Source: Ruminococcus flavefaciens
GTDB lineage: Bacteria > Bacillota > Clostridia > Oscillospirales > Ruminococcaceae
DNA: 64,000 nt
Assembly (NCBI RefSeq): GCF_900143025.1
Contig: NZ_FRCT01000012.1
Span: forward strand, 32,017-96,016
Direction: 5' to 3'
In this document: positions 6,545 through 14,838 of the stretch, piece by piece
Position numbering within the stretch: the first letter of the stretch is position 1
Layout: the number at the start of each line of letters is the position of its first letter
Program-made: the position numbers and the translations under genes
The notes under the pieces: model-generated
Seen by the model: the letters and a program-made list of their open reading frames with translations, nothing else
The model's database searches: none
Told to the model about the DNA's origin: nothing

Positions 6545-8677
6545 TTACATTGTTATTACGAAGCAGACGCTCTTGCCGGGCTGGTTCATAATATGTACCT
6601 TGAACTTATGCTTGTCTATAATAGATTTTGCAATTGCAAGTCCAAGACCATATCCGCCGGTTGCACGGTTTCTCGACTGGTCGCTTCTGTAAAATCTCTC
6701 GAATATCTTGTCTGTCTCGTCCTCCTTGATGCCTTCACCTGTGTTGTATACCGAGAACATTTTTCTGTCGCCCATTTTCTTCAGCGTTACTCTTACCGTA
6801 CCGCCCTCGTTTGAGTACTTCAGCGCGTTATCAATAAAGATAGCCGCCATCTGCTTTATGTGTTTTTCACTTCCGCTGAGCATTACGTCCTCGTCAACAT
6901 TTACCTCAAACTTCTTATTGTTCTCAAACGCCTGACACTCGAAAGGAAGTGCGGTATTTACTATCGCCTTGCTGAGGTTGAAGTATTTACGTTCAAGCTC
7001 TGAGGTATTGTTTTCAAGTCTTGTAAGGTTGAGCAGGTCATTGACCAGTATACTCATTCGGTCGGTCTGTGCCTTGATGTACTTCAGCCACTTATTGTCG
7101 CCTATCTCGCCTTCAAGTACATCTGCATTTGCAGATATTACTGTAAGAGGAGTTTTAAGCTCATGGCTCGCATCTGACACGAACTGCTTCTGCTTGTTGA
7201 ATGCAGTCTTGATAGGCTGTATGCTCTTTTTGCTGAGGAAATATGCAAGTACGGAAAGGATAACAAGAGCTATTGAACCGATAAGGATAGTAGTTCTCTT
7301 GAGCTGTCCCAGCATTTTCATTTCATAGCTCTTGTCTGTGAATACCATAAGAGTTCCGTTAGGCTTGCTCATCTGGTAGAACTGATATGAATTAACGATA
7401 CCTGTGTCCATATTCTCCTCAAGTATCTTTGTGATGTAATCCTGTGCTCTGTCATCATTCATATCATCAATATTGATCTTATCAATGTATTTTCCGTTTG
7501 TATCAGCCATGAGGACAAAGAACTCTATAGAACTGATACTCTTGGGGATAGTCTGCTTTTTGGGAGAATTCATCGCATTGCTCTGACGATACGGAGCACT
7601 CTGCTGACTGCTTCCGTCAGATGACATTGCAGAAGCATCAGTCCTGTTTGCGAGAGGCATTATGTATGCCGACACATCATCAATATATGAAGTCTGCTTT
7701 ATGTACTCTTCGTCAGACTCAGCTTCATAGCTGCTTTCATCTGTTTCATCTTCTATGCTGTCATAACGGGAATCCATTTCGCCGTGATCGTTGCGCTTTA
7801 CGGGGTATTCGCTTGAATAAGCCTTTGGCTGCTGTTCCCATGACCATGGGTAAAGCCACGGGTACATCCACGGGTAGCCGCCCCACTGACCATTCCACTG
7901 GCCGTTGCTCTGATCGCCCCACTGACCGTTCCACTGTCCGTTATTCTGATCGCCCCACTGACCGTTCCACTGTCCGTTATTCTGATCGCCCCATTGACCG
8001 TTCCACTGGCCGTTGTTCTGATCGCCGCCCTGGCCGTTCCACTGACCATTGTTCTGATTGCCCCACTGACCGCTCTGATTGTTCCAGTTGTTCCAGTCGC
8101 CCTGATTCCACAAACTTGGGTCCCAGGTAGGAGTTGCACCTGATGCAGCGTCTGTTGCGGGTGCCTGTGTTGCAGGAGCCTGTGTTGCGGGTGCCTGAGT
8201 CTCCGGCGGAGCTGTTTCCTGAGGCTGCTCCTCATGCTGCTCCTCATAGATCTCCTGATTTTCCTCAGGAGCCTGTGTATCCTCCTGTGCAGGATCTGTA
8301 GGAGCATCTGTTACCTTTTCCTTCTCCTTAGTCTTTTCGGCAGTCGTCTGTGCCTCTGTGGCAGAAGGCTTTTCCGTAGTCGTAGGATCGGCAGGTCTTG
8401 TCTCTAAAGGCTTCTTTTCCTTACTTGATTTCTTCTCTTCCTTCGGCTCCGAACCTGTAGGAGGAGTGAATTTGAATTCAGCAATATTATCGTCATATTC
8501 AGTACCCGCAGCTATCTTCATGAGTACTTCCTTTGACTGTCCGCGCATTATAGCTTTGGTAATAACATTTATAGAGCCGATAAGCGCTACAAATACCGCA
8601 AGAAGGATACTTACGATCATTGTAAAAAGCTTCATCTGCGCTTTTTTGAACATTTTGTCATGTGCTTTCTTGAACAT
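6545..8677 (-). CDS. Sensor histidine kinase with a large repetitive Trp/Gly/Asn/Gln-rich ectodomain
   Basis: This 710-residue membrane kinase phosphorylates itself and presumably the response regulator encoded just upstream. One membrane helix lies at about 17-39 and another at about 455-475. Between them is an unusually long exterior part: a Lys/Glu/Thr/Pro-rich stretch, repeats of APATQ, then five 12-residue units close to WGDQNNGQWNGQ at about 195-260, followed by GYPWMYPWLYPW. The kinase core is standard: H box SDASHELKTPLTV near 500, N box FIDNALKYSN, G boxes NTGEGI and GYGLGLAIAKS. AGGAGG is 9 bases before the ATG. The ligand is unknown. The repeats suggest wall or polysaccharide contact, which is inference. 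Confidence 0.92.
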   Translation of the reverse strand: MFKKAHDKMFKKAQMKLFTMIVSILLAVFVALIGSINVITKAIMRGQSKEVLMKIAAGTEYDDNIAEFKFTPPTGSEPKEEKKSSKEKKPLETRPADPTTTEKPSATEAQTTAEKTKEKEKVTDAPTDPAQEDTQAPEENQEIYEEQHEEQPQETAPPETQAPATQAPATQAPATDAASGATPTWDPSLWNQGDWNNWNNQSGQWGNQNNGQWNGQGGDQNNGQWNGQWGDQNNGQWNGQWGDQNNGQWNGQWGDQSNGQWNGQWGGYPWMYPWLYPWSWEQQPKAYSSEYPVKRNDHGEMDSRYDSIEDETDESSYEAESDEEYIKQTSYIDDVSAYIMPLANRTDASAMSSDGSSQQSAPYRQSNAMNSPKKQTIPKSISSIEFFVLMADTNGKYIDKINIDDMNDDRAQDYITKILEENMDTGIVNSYQFYQMSKPNGTLMVFTDKSYEMKMLGQLKRTTILIGSIALVILSVLAYFLSKKSIQPIKTAFNKQKQFVSDASHELKTPLTVISANADVLEGEIGDNKWLKYIKAQTDRMSILVNDLLNLTRLENNTSELERKYFNLSKAIVNTALPFECQAFENNKKFEVNVDEDVMLSGSEKHIKQMAAIFIDNALKYSNEGGTVRVTLKKMGDRKMFSVYNTGEGIKEDETDKIFERFYRSDQSRNRATGGYGLGLAIAKSIIDKHKFKVHIMNQPGKSVCFVITM

Positions 8678-8695
8678 AACAGCATTCCTCCTTAT

Positions 8696-9364
8696 TTATT
8701 CAAGTGAATAACCGATGCCTCTGGCTGTTTTTATCTGAACAGGAGCTGATATTACCGAAAGCTTTTTTCGCAGGAACGATATGTATACCTCAATATTATT
8801 GTACTCCACATCGCTCTCATAGCCCCATATCTTTTCGATGATACGCTCCTTTGGCAGTATCTGGTGAGGATTTGAGATAAGAAGCTCCATTATCTGATAT
8901 TCTTTCAGGGAAAGCTTTACATCGCTGCCCTTCCACATAACGGAACAGGTATTCTTATTAAGCTCAAGTCCGTTGTAATCCAGCTTATTCTCGTCAACGA
9001 TCTCGCCCTTTCTTCTTGTAAGAGCTCTTACTCTTGCCAGGAGCTCGCCCGTGACGAAAGGCTTTGTAAGGTAGTCGTCCGCACCGCAGTCGAGACCGTT
9101 TATCTTGTCCTCGATCTCGCTTCGTGCAGTAAGGAGAAGTACAGGTGTATGGATATGCTCTCTGCGCATACTCCTCAGCACCTCAATACCGCTCATGCCA
9201 GGAAGCATTATATCGAGTATGATACAATCATATACCCCTGTAAGCGCGTTGTCAAGCCCGCTCACTCCGTCGTACACTGTATCGACATTATACATATTCC
9301 TTTTAAGTATTTCCGAAAGAGCATCAGCCAGCTGCATCTCGTCCTCAACAACGAGAAGTCTCAT
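8696..9364 (-). CDS. OmpR/PhoB-family response regulator
   Basis: The 222-residue protein has a receiver domain (VVEDE acidic pair, phospho-acceptor Asp in CIILDIMLPGMSG, conserved Lys in TKPF) and a C-terminal winged-helix domain ending in ARGIGYSLE. It is the partner of the histidine kinase that starts 18 bases downstream on the same transcript. I placed the start at 9364, where MRLLVVEDE begins after an AAGGGGGT site. An upstream in-frame ATG at 9409 would add 15 residues that do not look like the fold. Confidence 0.94.
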   Translation of the reverse strand: MRLLVVEDEMQLADALSEILKRNMYNVDTVYDGVSGLDNALTGVYDCIILDIMLPGMSGIEVLRSMRREHIHTPVLLLTARSEIEDKINGLDCGADDYLTKPFVTGELLARVRALTRRKGEIVDENKLDYNGLELNKNTCSVMWKGSDVKLSLKEYQIMELLISNPHQILPKERIIEKIWGYESDVEYNNIEVYISFLRKKLSVISAPVQIKTARGIGYSLE

Positions 9365-9458
9365 ATTAATTACCCCCTTGATCTTTTGACGCTGCTGCAA
9401 CAGCAGCACATTTTCATATTTCAGGTGCCTAATGCGTACACCATTCCACTCTAATACT

Positions 9459-9464
9459 ATTATA
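9459..9464 (-). promoter_or_regulatory. Extended -10 promoter element of the two-component operon
   Basis: On the minus strand this reads TGGTATAAT, an extended -10 element about 95 bases upstream of the response regulator start. The -35 region is poor. Confidence 0.5.
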
Positions 9465-9580
9465 CCACATATTCTTGAAATAATCTTAAAAGAAACAATA
9501 GTTCAATATGTTGATTAGGAAAATTTCATTTAGTTTTTTTGTGCATATCAACAGTTTTATCTTTTGTTCACTAACAATTG

Positions 9581-9609
9581 TTGACTATGTAATTAATTTG
9601 TGATAAAAT
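9581..9609 (+). promoter_or_regulatory. Promoter of the 9708 gene
   Basis: TTGACT (9581-9586), 17 bases, TAAAAT (9604-9609). The leader to the ATG is about 90 bases. Nothing else stands out in the divergent interval 9365-9707. Confidence 0.65.
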
Positions 9610-9707
9610 TGTATATACAAACAGAGGAGAATAATTCACTGTTTTTACTCATTATAAATATATTATATACTATTATATAGTAAACAAGGGAATAGGAGGG
9701 ACGGCGA

Positions 9708-10409
9708 ATGATCTCACCAAACGAGCGTAAAAAGATAGGTTTTCCTCTTCTTGCATCTACAAATGCAGAAATGAAGAAGTATACCGAGGTATACGGCCTT
9801 TTTGTAGAAAGCGGCTATTCAAAGGAGCTATGTGAGGCATATGCCGACGCTTTTCTTGACAACGTGAAAAAGCCCTCTCCCTTCGATATAGTTCAGATAG
9901 CTGCACTATATGACAGGATACATGACCATAAGACAGCCTTTTTTTATCTTGAAAAGCTTACCGACAAAAAGATCAGCGGTGATGACAGATTTTTTTTCTG
10001 TGTAGAAGTGCTTACTGTTCTCGGCAAGATAGGCAACTGGCGCGAGGCTGAGAATTTTCGCACCCATAATATCAGTTTTCTGCAAAAATTCTCAGAAAAG
10101 GCTTCTCTCAATATGCAGGCACAGCTCTATATGGCACTCGCTCTCACTGACTGCGCCGCAAAAAATTATCAGCAGGGTCTGAAGCTTTTGAAATTCGGTT
10201 ACAAGCCACAGGGCTCAAAGGACACTACTCTGCTGGAAATTTTTATAACCGCAGTCTATATCTTTGCCAAGGCAGGAGATAAAGAAGGACTTGAAGGCGC
10301 TCTCCATAATGCAGACTGCTGTCTTGCACTTTTCAAGGATTTCGATTTCCAGTGGCAGAGTCAATACTATCGTGAACGCATCGACAACGCCGCTAACGGA
10401 ATATTGTAA
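9708..10409 (+). CDS. Uncharacterised alpha-helical protein, possibly TPR-like
   Basis: I do not recognise a family. The 233-residue cytoplasmic protein has no signal peptide or membrane helix. It is rich in helical segments with regularly spaced aromatic and Ala/Leu residues (IVQIAALYDRIHDHKTAFFYL, MQAQLYMALALTDCAAKNYQ, EIFITAVYIFAKAGDKEGL). These look like degenerate tetratricopeptide-type repeats, so a scaffold role is possible. AGGAGG precedes the ATG by 8 bases. It has its own promoter and terminator and is monocistronic. Confidence 0.75.
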   Translation: MISPNERKKIGFPLLASTNAEMKKYTEVYGLFVESGYSKELCEAYADAFLDNVKKPSPFDIVQIAALYDRIHDHKTAFFYLEKLTDKKISGDDRFFFCVEVLTVLGKIGNWREAENFRTHNISFLQKFSEKASLNMQAQLYMALALTDCAAKNYQQGLKLLKFGYKPQGSKDTTLLEIFITAVYIFAKAGDKEGLEGALHNADCCLALFKDFDFQWQSQYYRERIDNAANGIL

Positions 10410-10414
10410 AAATC

Positions 10415-10442
10415 GCTCCGAAGTCTCTCTTCGGAGCTTTTT
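10415..10442 (+). terminator. Intrinsic terminator of the 9708 gene
   Basis: GCTCCGAAG, TCTCT loop, CTTCGGAGC, then TTTTT. Confidence 0.9.
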
Positions 10443-10816
10443 GCGGAGTTCAGTGCTGCTGAAATATAGTTAAAATAAAAAAATATATATGAAATATTCA
10501 AAAACTGCTCTAAAAAAATTCACAAAGATTTTTTTATTATTTTTAACCTTTAGAAAAAATAGCAAAATTTTTCAGTGATGTTTTTTATCGTTAAAAGATG
10601 TTGTTTTCGTGCTATGAATTTACAGTGATAAAAAAACAACGTATTTTCGAGGGTTCAAAAATTAACTTTGAGTTTAATTCACATAAAATTATCTTCTGAG
10701 GAAAATAATTTCAGAATTTTATATTGATTTAATAAATTATTTCGTTAATATTTTATTAATATAAATTATTATACTTATTTTAGCAATATAGTGCTAATTT
10801 TAAGCAATATAATCAA
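10443..10816. other. AT-rich intergenic DNA
   Basis: About 370 bases, strongly AT-rich with A and T runs. I see no gene, promoter or repeat with confidence. It may act as upstream promoter DNA for the RNA gene that follows. Confidence 0.6.
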
Positions 10817-10845
10817 TTGAACTTCCCGTCCCTATGTTTTATAAT
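10817..10845 (+). promoter_or_regulatory. Promoter of the orphan structured RNA
   Basis: TTGAAC (10817-10822), 17 bases, TATAAT (10840-10845), with very AT-rich DNA upstream that could act as an UP element. Confidence 0.75.
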
Positions 10846-10851
10846 ACAATT

Positions 10852-11305
10852 GTTGGAAGAGAAAAACGCCGATACTTCGGCTAATCTCTCCGATCGCATA
10901 ATTAAAGATATATTATGTGTCCTGTAACAAAAATCGGCAATTATATCCTGTATTGCTCTATGCGGTTTAAACTCCGCCGCATCTATAAGCACTAACTGGT
11001 TTCACTATACGCCTTACTCCTACGACTGTTATTAAACATTAATGCCTATAATATGTTTAATCGCCTAAAGCAGTCTTTCCGTTCCTTGAAACGTCAGCAC
11101 AATCGTGATACCAAAGCAAGCGGATATATGGCACTTCGGAATTTGTGCCCGCCGTAAGGCAACTGCGTATAGAGGGTGCGCAGAAGCCAACTCGATAGCG
11201 ACCTTGATTGGCTTTTGAGAGGGTGTCAATAAAGGTCGTTATTATTTTGCCAGTTCCGGTTCTATACCTATTATAAAGAAGCTGTCCGAAAGGGGCAGCT
11301 TTTTT
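10852..11305 (+). ncRNA. Candidate large structured non-coding RNA, about 454 nt
   Basis: The stretch is bounded by a strong promoter and an intrinsic terminator, is richer in GC than the DNA around it, and has no convincing reading frame. Many local helices can be drawn: GCCGA/TCGGC, CCGAT/ATCGG enclosing CATAAT/ATTATG, ATGCGG/CCGCAT, ATTAAACAT/ATGTTTAAT, GGCAC/GTGCC inside CGG/CCG, CTGCG/CGCAG inside GGC/GCC, GCCAA/TTGGC, and a long-range CGACCTT/AAGGTCG that could form a pseudoknot with it. I find no tmRNA, RNase P, SRP or 6S signature. A member of the large ornate RNA classes (ROOL and similar) is possible but not shown. Confidence 0.7.
11279..11305 (+). terminator. Terminator of the orphan structured RNA
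   Basis: AGCTGTCC, GAAAG-type loop, GGGCAGCT (one G-U pair), then TTTTTT. Confidence 0.85.
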
Positions 11306-11380
11306 ACTTTATACGAAAAAGTTTGGAGTTTAGAGTTGAAAATTCAGATGTTGTTTTTGTACACATGGCAGAATTGCAGA

Positions 11381-11413
11381 ATTATTTTTTCAATAATCAA
11401 TGGTTTTCCATTG
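11381..11413. repeat. 33-bp dispersed repeat, copy 1
   Basis: The sequence from ATTATTTTTTCAATAATC to TTTTCCATTG recurs with one mismatch at 43163-43195, just upstream of the phage-head cassette. The remainder of 11306-11561 holds a GGGCG-type hairpin repeat (11459-11483) and the glmU terminator, and no gene. Confidence 0.6.
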
Positions 11414-11458
11414 AATTTCAGTGCTTTCTGCCCCTTTATAGAGAAGCTAAAGGGTAAC

Positions 11459-11483
11459 GGGCGAATAATATCCGCCCCCCTAC
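11459..11483. repeat. Short hairpin repeat, GGGCGAATA type
   Basis: A member of the dispersed hairpin family (see 3134-3338), with GGGCGAATA / TATCCGCCC arms and a CCCTAC tail. Confidence 0.6.
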
Positions 11484-11521
11484 TTAGTTCTTATTTCTTA
11501 GATCTGCGCTCTCATAAGTGC

Positions 11522-11553
11522 TAAAAGAAAAGCCACTTCTTGCGAAGTGACTT
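11522..11553 (-). terminator. Terminator of glmU
   Basis: On the minus strand: CACTTC, GCAA loop, GAAGTG with flanking A-T pairs, followed by CTTTTCTTTT. Confidence 0.8.
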
Positions 11554-11561
11554 TTGCGGAT

Positions 11562-12938
11562 TTATTTGCTGAGCTTGCTCTTCAGCTTTCTGAGAGTGTA
11601 GCCCTCGTTTATCTTCATTACGCCTCTGTCGATAGCAAGTGCATAATCAGGAACATCTCTTGTAACTGTTGTTCCTGCGGCAGTATAAACAGCCTTACCA
11701 AGCTTTACAGGCGCGATAAGGTTCGTATTACAGCCCACGAAGCAGTTATCACCGATAACACAGCGGCTCTTTGCAATACCGTCATAGTTTACGGTAACAG
11801 TTCCGCAGCCTATATTTACGCGCTTTCCGACATCACTGTCACCCACATAGGCAAGGTGAGCAATTGCGGTCTTTTCGCCGATAGTTGAATTCTTTATCTC
11901 AACAAAGTCGCCTATCTTAGCTCCCGACTTAACAACGCTGTCAGGACGGATATGCACGTATGGTCCTATCTTTACGCCAGCCTCTATCTCGGACTCGTAA
12001 GCCTGTACGGTGTGGAGATTTACGTCATCACCGATCTTGCAGTTCTCGATGACTGTATTAGGACCTATCTTGCAGTTCTTGCCGATAACTGTGTTCTTGC
12101 GTATCATTGTATTCGGGAGTATCTCTGTACCCACACCAATTTCAACGCCGCGCTCGATAACTACGCCGTCTGTGCAGGTGAACTCAACGCCGTTGGCAAG
12201 GTGCTTTTCGATAACTGCCATTCTTGCGTATGTATTCAGTGCAAGGAGGTCTTTTCTGTCGTTTGCACCCTTGATAATATCAGCATTTTCGGACTTGTAC
12301 GCACCTGCGTTCTTGCCCTCTGAAAGTGCTATCGAGATAGTATCTGTAAGGTAATACTCATTCTGCACATTGTCATTTTTCAGCTTGCCGAGAAGGTCTA
12401 TAAGGTCGGCTGTCCTGAACCAGTATGTACCCGAATTAACTTCCTTTATCTGACGCTGCTCGTCTGTAGCGTCCTTCTGCTCAACAATGCCGCTTATGCC
12501 GCCTGCCGAACGGATTATTCTTCCGTAGCCGAATGGATTTTCAAGTTCGGCTGTGATAACTGTCACAGCGTTGTTCTGCTGCTTGTGTATAACAAGCGAC
12601 TCCTTTATAGTCTCTGCGTCGATAAATGGTGCATCACCGCAAAGAACAAGGGTATTTCCGTCAGTATCTTCTTCAAGGAAGGGCACTGCCTGCTGTACAG
12701 CATGACCTGTACCGAGTCTTTCTGCCTGAAGGACTGTCCTGTACTTTCCGCCGAGATATTCGTCTATCATCTCGCCCTTAAAGCCCTTTACAACGCAGAT
12801 GTCCTTTATATCCGCAGCCTCGCAGGCTGTTATTACCCAGTTCAGCATAGGCTCGCCGAGGACTTTGAAAAGTGGCTTCGGCATTTCTGCCTTCATGCGC
12901 TTGCCCTGTCCTCCTGCTAAGATTATTGCCTTGTTCAT
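11562..12938 (-). CDS. glmU: Bifunctional GlmU: UDP-GlcNAc pyrophosphorylase / GlcN-1-P acetyltransferase
   Basis: GlmU acetylates glucosamine-1-phosphate and couples the product to UTP, giving UDP-GlcNAc for peptidoglycan. The 458-residue length is typical. The nucleotidyltransferase domain opens with LAGGQGKRMKAEMPKPL. The C-terminal half is a left-handed beta-helix of hexapeptide repeats (IGKNCKIGPNTVIENCKIG). The acetyltransferase site region AIAHLAYVGDSDVG, IGCGTVTVNYDG is present. TAAGGAGGA precedes the ATG. The gene ends in its own terminator. The lipoprotein gene upstream on the same strand is 120 bases away. Confidence 0.97.
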   Translation of the reverse strand: MNKAIILAGGQGKRMKAEMPKPLFKVLGEPMLNWVITACEAADIKDICVVKGFKGEMIDEYLGGKYRTVLQAERLGTGHAVQQAVPFLEEDTDGNTLVLCGDAPFIDAETIKESLVIHKQQNNAVTVITAELENPFGYGRIIRSAGGISGIVEQKDATDEQRQIKEVNSGTYWFRTADLIDLLGKLKNDNVQNEYYLTDTISIALSEGKNAGAYKSENADIIKGANDRKDLLALNTYARMAVIEKHLANGVEFTCTDGVVIERGVEIGVGTEILPNTMIRKNTVIGKNCKIGPNTVIENCKIGDDVNLHTVQAYESEIEAGVKIGPYVHIRPDSVVKSGAKIGDFVEIKNSTIGEKTAIAHLAYVGDSDVGKRVNIGCGTVTVNYDGIAKSRCVIGDNCFVGCNTNLIAPVKLGKAVYTAAGTTVTRDVPDYALAIDRGVMKINEGYTLRKLKSKLSK

Positions 12939-13058
12939 TTTCTGTTCCTCCTTAACGTATATCTTAATGTAAATTTATCCGAAGGGGAAATATCGGTTAT
13001 TTACAGCAGATATATCCCCCGTAAAGACTCACTTCAAGTCACGAGCGAGCTTTTCAGC

Positions 13059-13793
13059 TCATTCGCCGTCAAATTCTTCTCTCAGCTGATCCGCAGAAAC
13101 AGGAAGAAGCTTCCAGCCCTCACCCTTTACATATATCGCGCAGGCTTCCTGATGCATATCATCGCGTTCGCCGTCGATCTCGGATTTGATATCTACAGTG
13201 AAGGAATAGCCCTTCTCAATCTTATAATCTGCGTCCTTGACGCCTTCTTCCTCGGCATAGTAATCATAGTACGTCTTAACTGTGTCAAGAAGCTCGTCTT
13301 CAAGCTTTTCGGAGTCGGTTGCGCTGTATTCAAGTATCTTTGCTTCCTGCCCCTCTTCAAGCATTGTAAAATCGTCCTCGCCATCGCCTGAGTCCATAAG
13401 TGCCTTGACGATATCCTCGGGGAACATGGTTTTCAGCATACCCTCTGCATCGTTTTCAACAGTGGTATACGCAAAATCCTTTACAAGGTCGTTGATCTCT
13501 TCCATTTCTTTATCGGAAGCAGGCTCGCCTGATCTCTCGTCCTTGTCCTCAGATGAAGCTCCGTCATTTTTATCATCGGCAGTCGTTTCGTTATCTGACT
13601 TACCGTCTTTCTTTTCGTCCTTCTTCTTTTCGTCGGACTTTTCTTCGTCATCAGCCGATTTTGTTTCCGCATCTGTAGTTGCTTCGGCAGATGCAGTTGT
13701 TTCAGCCTTCTTTTCCTCCTTCTTGCTGCCGCAGGAAGCAGCTGCGCAAAGGAGCATGGTGCAGACAAGAAGAACAGATGTGAGTTTTTTCAT
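13059..13793 (-). CDS. Acidic lipoprotein (paralogue of the neighbouring gene)
   Basis: The 244-residue protein starts with a lipoprotein signal peptide (MKKLTSVLLVCTMLLCAAASC, lipobox near residue 21). A low-complexity linker of Lys, Glu, Asp, Ser and Thr runs to about residue 95, then a globular acidic domain (EINDLVKDFAYTTVENDAEGMLKTMFP) that resembles DUF4878-like small lipoproteins. It would sit on the outer face of the membrane. It shares layout and domain pattern with the next gene, 17 bases upstream on the same strand, and both probably arose by tandem duplication. Function unknown. Confidence 0.85.
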   Translation of the reverse strand: MKKLTSVLLVCTMLLCAAASCGSKKEEKKAETTASAEATTDAETKSADDEEKSDEKKKDEKKDGKSDNETTADDKNDGASSEDKDERSGEPASDKEMEEINDLVKDFAYTTVENDAEGMLKTMFPEDIVKALMDSGDGEDDFTMLEEGQEAKILEYSATDSEKLEDELLDTVKTYYDYYAEEEGVKDADYKIEKGYSFTVDIKSEIDGERDDMHQEACAIYVKGEGWKLLPVSADQLREEFDGE

Positions 13794-13810
13794 AGATCTG
13801 CTCCCTGAAA

Positions 13811-14536
13811 TTATTCAGCCGATGTAGTTTCAGCCTCTGCTGTATCCTCGCTGAAAGGATCGGACTGCGGATCGGACATTATACCAACAAGATCGGCAGG
13901 ATCAACAGGAACTACCTTCCAGCCGTCGCCTTTAAGGTAAACGAGACAGGTCTCCTCTGTGCTGCCGTCCTTTACTCCGTCCTTTTCGAGCTGTATATTC
14001 ATATCCAAGAAATAGCCTTTTTCTACCTCTGCCTTGAAGTTTTCAACGCCGAACATCTGTGCAATAGACTCAAAATACTTCTCGGAACCGCTTATAGCAG
14101 TTTCATCGAGTTCCTTTACATTTTCAGCCTTACAGTCTACAAGTTTACCGCTGTCGCCCATAAGATCGGAAGCCTCAGCAAATGTATCCGCATACTGAGA
14201 GTTCTTGAGAGCCTCAACAACGCTGCTTGGGTACATACTGTTGAGGAGTCCGTCTACCTCGCCTGTGAGAGTTACCTCAGCGAATTTTCTTAATGCCTCA
14301 TCGACCTCTTTGAGTGTATCTCCTGTTACCTCTTTGCTTGTAACGCCTGTGGAATCACCCTTGTCATCTTTATCATCTTTGCTTTCGCCGGAAGCTTCCG
14401 TCGTTGTCTCTGCTTCGGTAGTTGCCTCTGTCTTGCTTTCCTTTGCATTTGAGCTCTTATCCTTTGAATCTCCGCATGAAACGGCTGCACAGATAAACAT
14501 TGTGCAGGCAAAAAGTATAGCTGTCAGTTTTTTCAT
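13811..14536 (-). CDS. Acidic lipoprotein (first of a tandem pair)
   Basis: The 241-residue protein has signal peptide MKKLTAILFACTMFICAAVSC with a lipobox, a Lys/Glu/Thr/Ser-rich linker to about residue 70, and then a domain (EVDEALRKFAEVTLTGEVDG, VYLKGDGWKVVPV) aligned with that of the downstream paralogue (IYVKGEGWKLLPV). I chose 14536 because AAGGAGA stands 9-10 bases upstream and the signal peptide begins there; an earlier ATG at 14572 adds a charged, non-signal sequence. The pair is likely co-transcribed. Function unknown. Confidence 0.85.
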   Translation of the reverse strand: MKKLTAILFACTMFICAAVSCGDSKDKSSNAKESKTEATTEAETTTEASGESKDDKDDKGDSTGVTSKEVTGDTLKEVDEALRKFAEVTLTGEVDGLLNSMYPSSVVEALKNSQYADTFAEASDLMGDSGKLVDCKAENVKELDETAISGSEKYFESIAQMFGVENFKAEVEKGYFLDMNIQLEKDGVKDGSTEETCLVYLKGDGWKVVPVDPADLVGIMSDPQSDPFSEDTAEAETTSAE

Positions 14537-14838
14537 ATCCGATCTTCTCCTTGATCTAATCAAAAATTGCATATTTTTTGCCTTTTCGCCGTTTCAGACA
14601 CAAGCAGACAAAAAAGACGCTTCTAAACTATTTTTACACACTTTAACCTTAAATGCAAGCCTTTTTTGCAGAAAACATTTTTCTTTGTTTATTTTTATAC
14701 AAAGTACGGCATTTTTAACGCCTATTTTTTGTCATCGCATATATGGTAATTTTTTTTGAGATGTGTTATAATAAGTATAACTCGAATGATGTCTTTCTTG
14801 GGATCGTTCGGTAATGTTTAAAATGGAGGTATACACCA
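14537..14838. promoter_or_regulatory. Divergent promoter region between the lipoproteins and ppdK
   Basis: For ppdK an extended -10 element (TGTTATAAT, the TATAAT at 14767-14772) stands about 70 bases before the ATG, with no good -35. For the lipoprotein side only weak candidates are visible. The interval is AT-rich and has no gene. Confidence 0.5.

Noticed and set aside
7890..8110. 36-bp tandem repeats as a possible CRISPR array
   Set aside because: There are no spacers. The units are contiguous, multiples of three, and stay in frame within the histidine kinase gene.
10852..11305. tmRNA, RNase P RNA, SRP RNA or rRNA
   Set aside because: No tRNA-like end with a tag ORF, no GAGGAAAGTCC-type P RNA core, no SRP tetraloop motif and no rRNA signature sequence are present.
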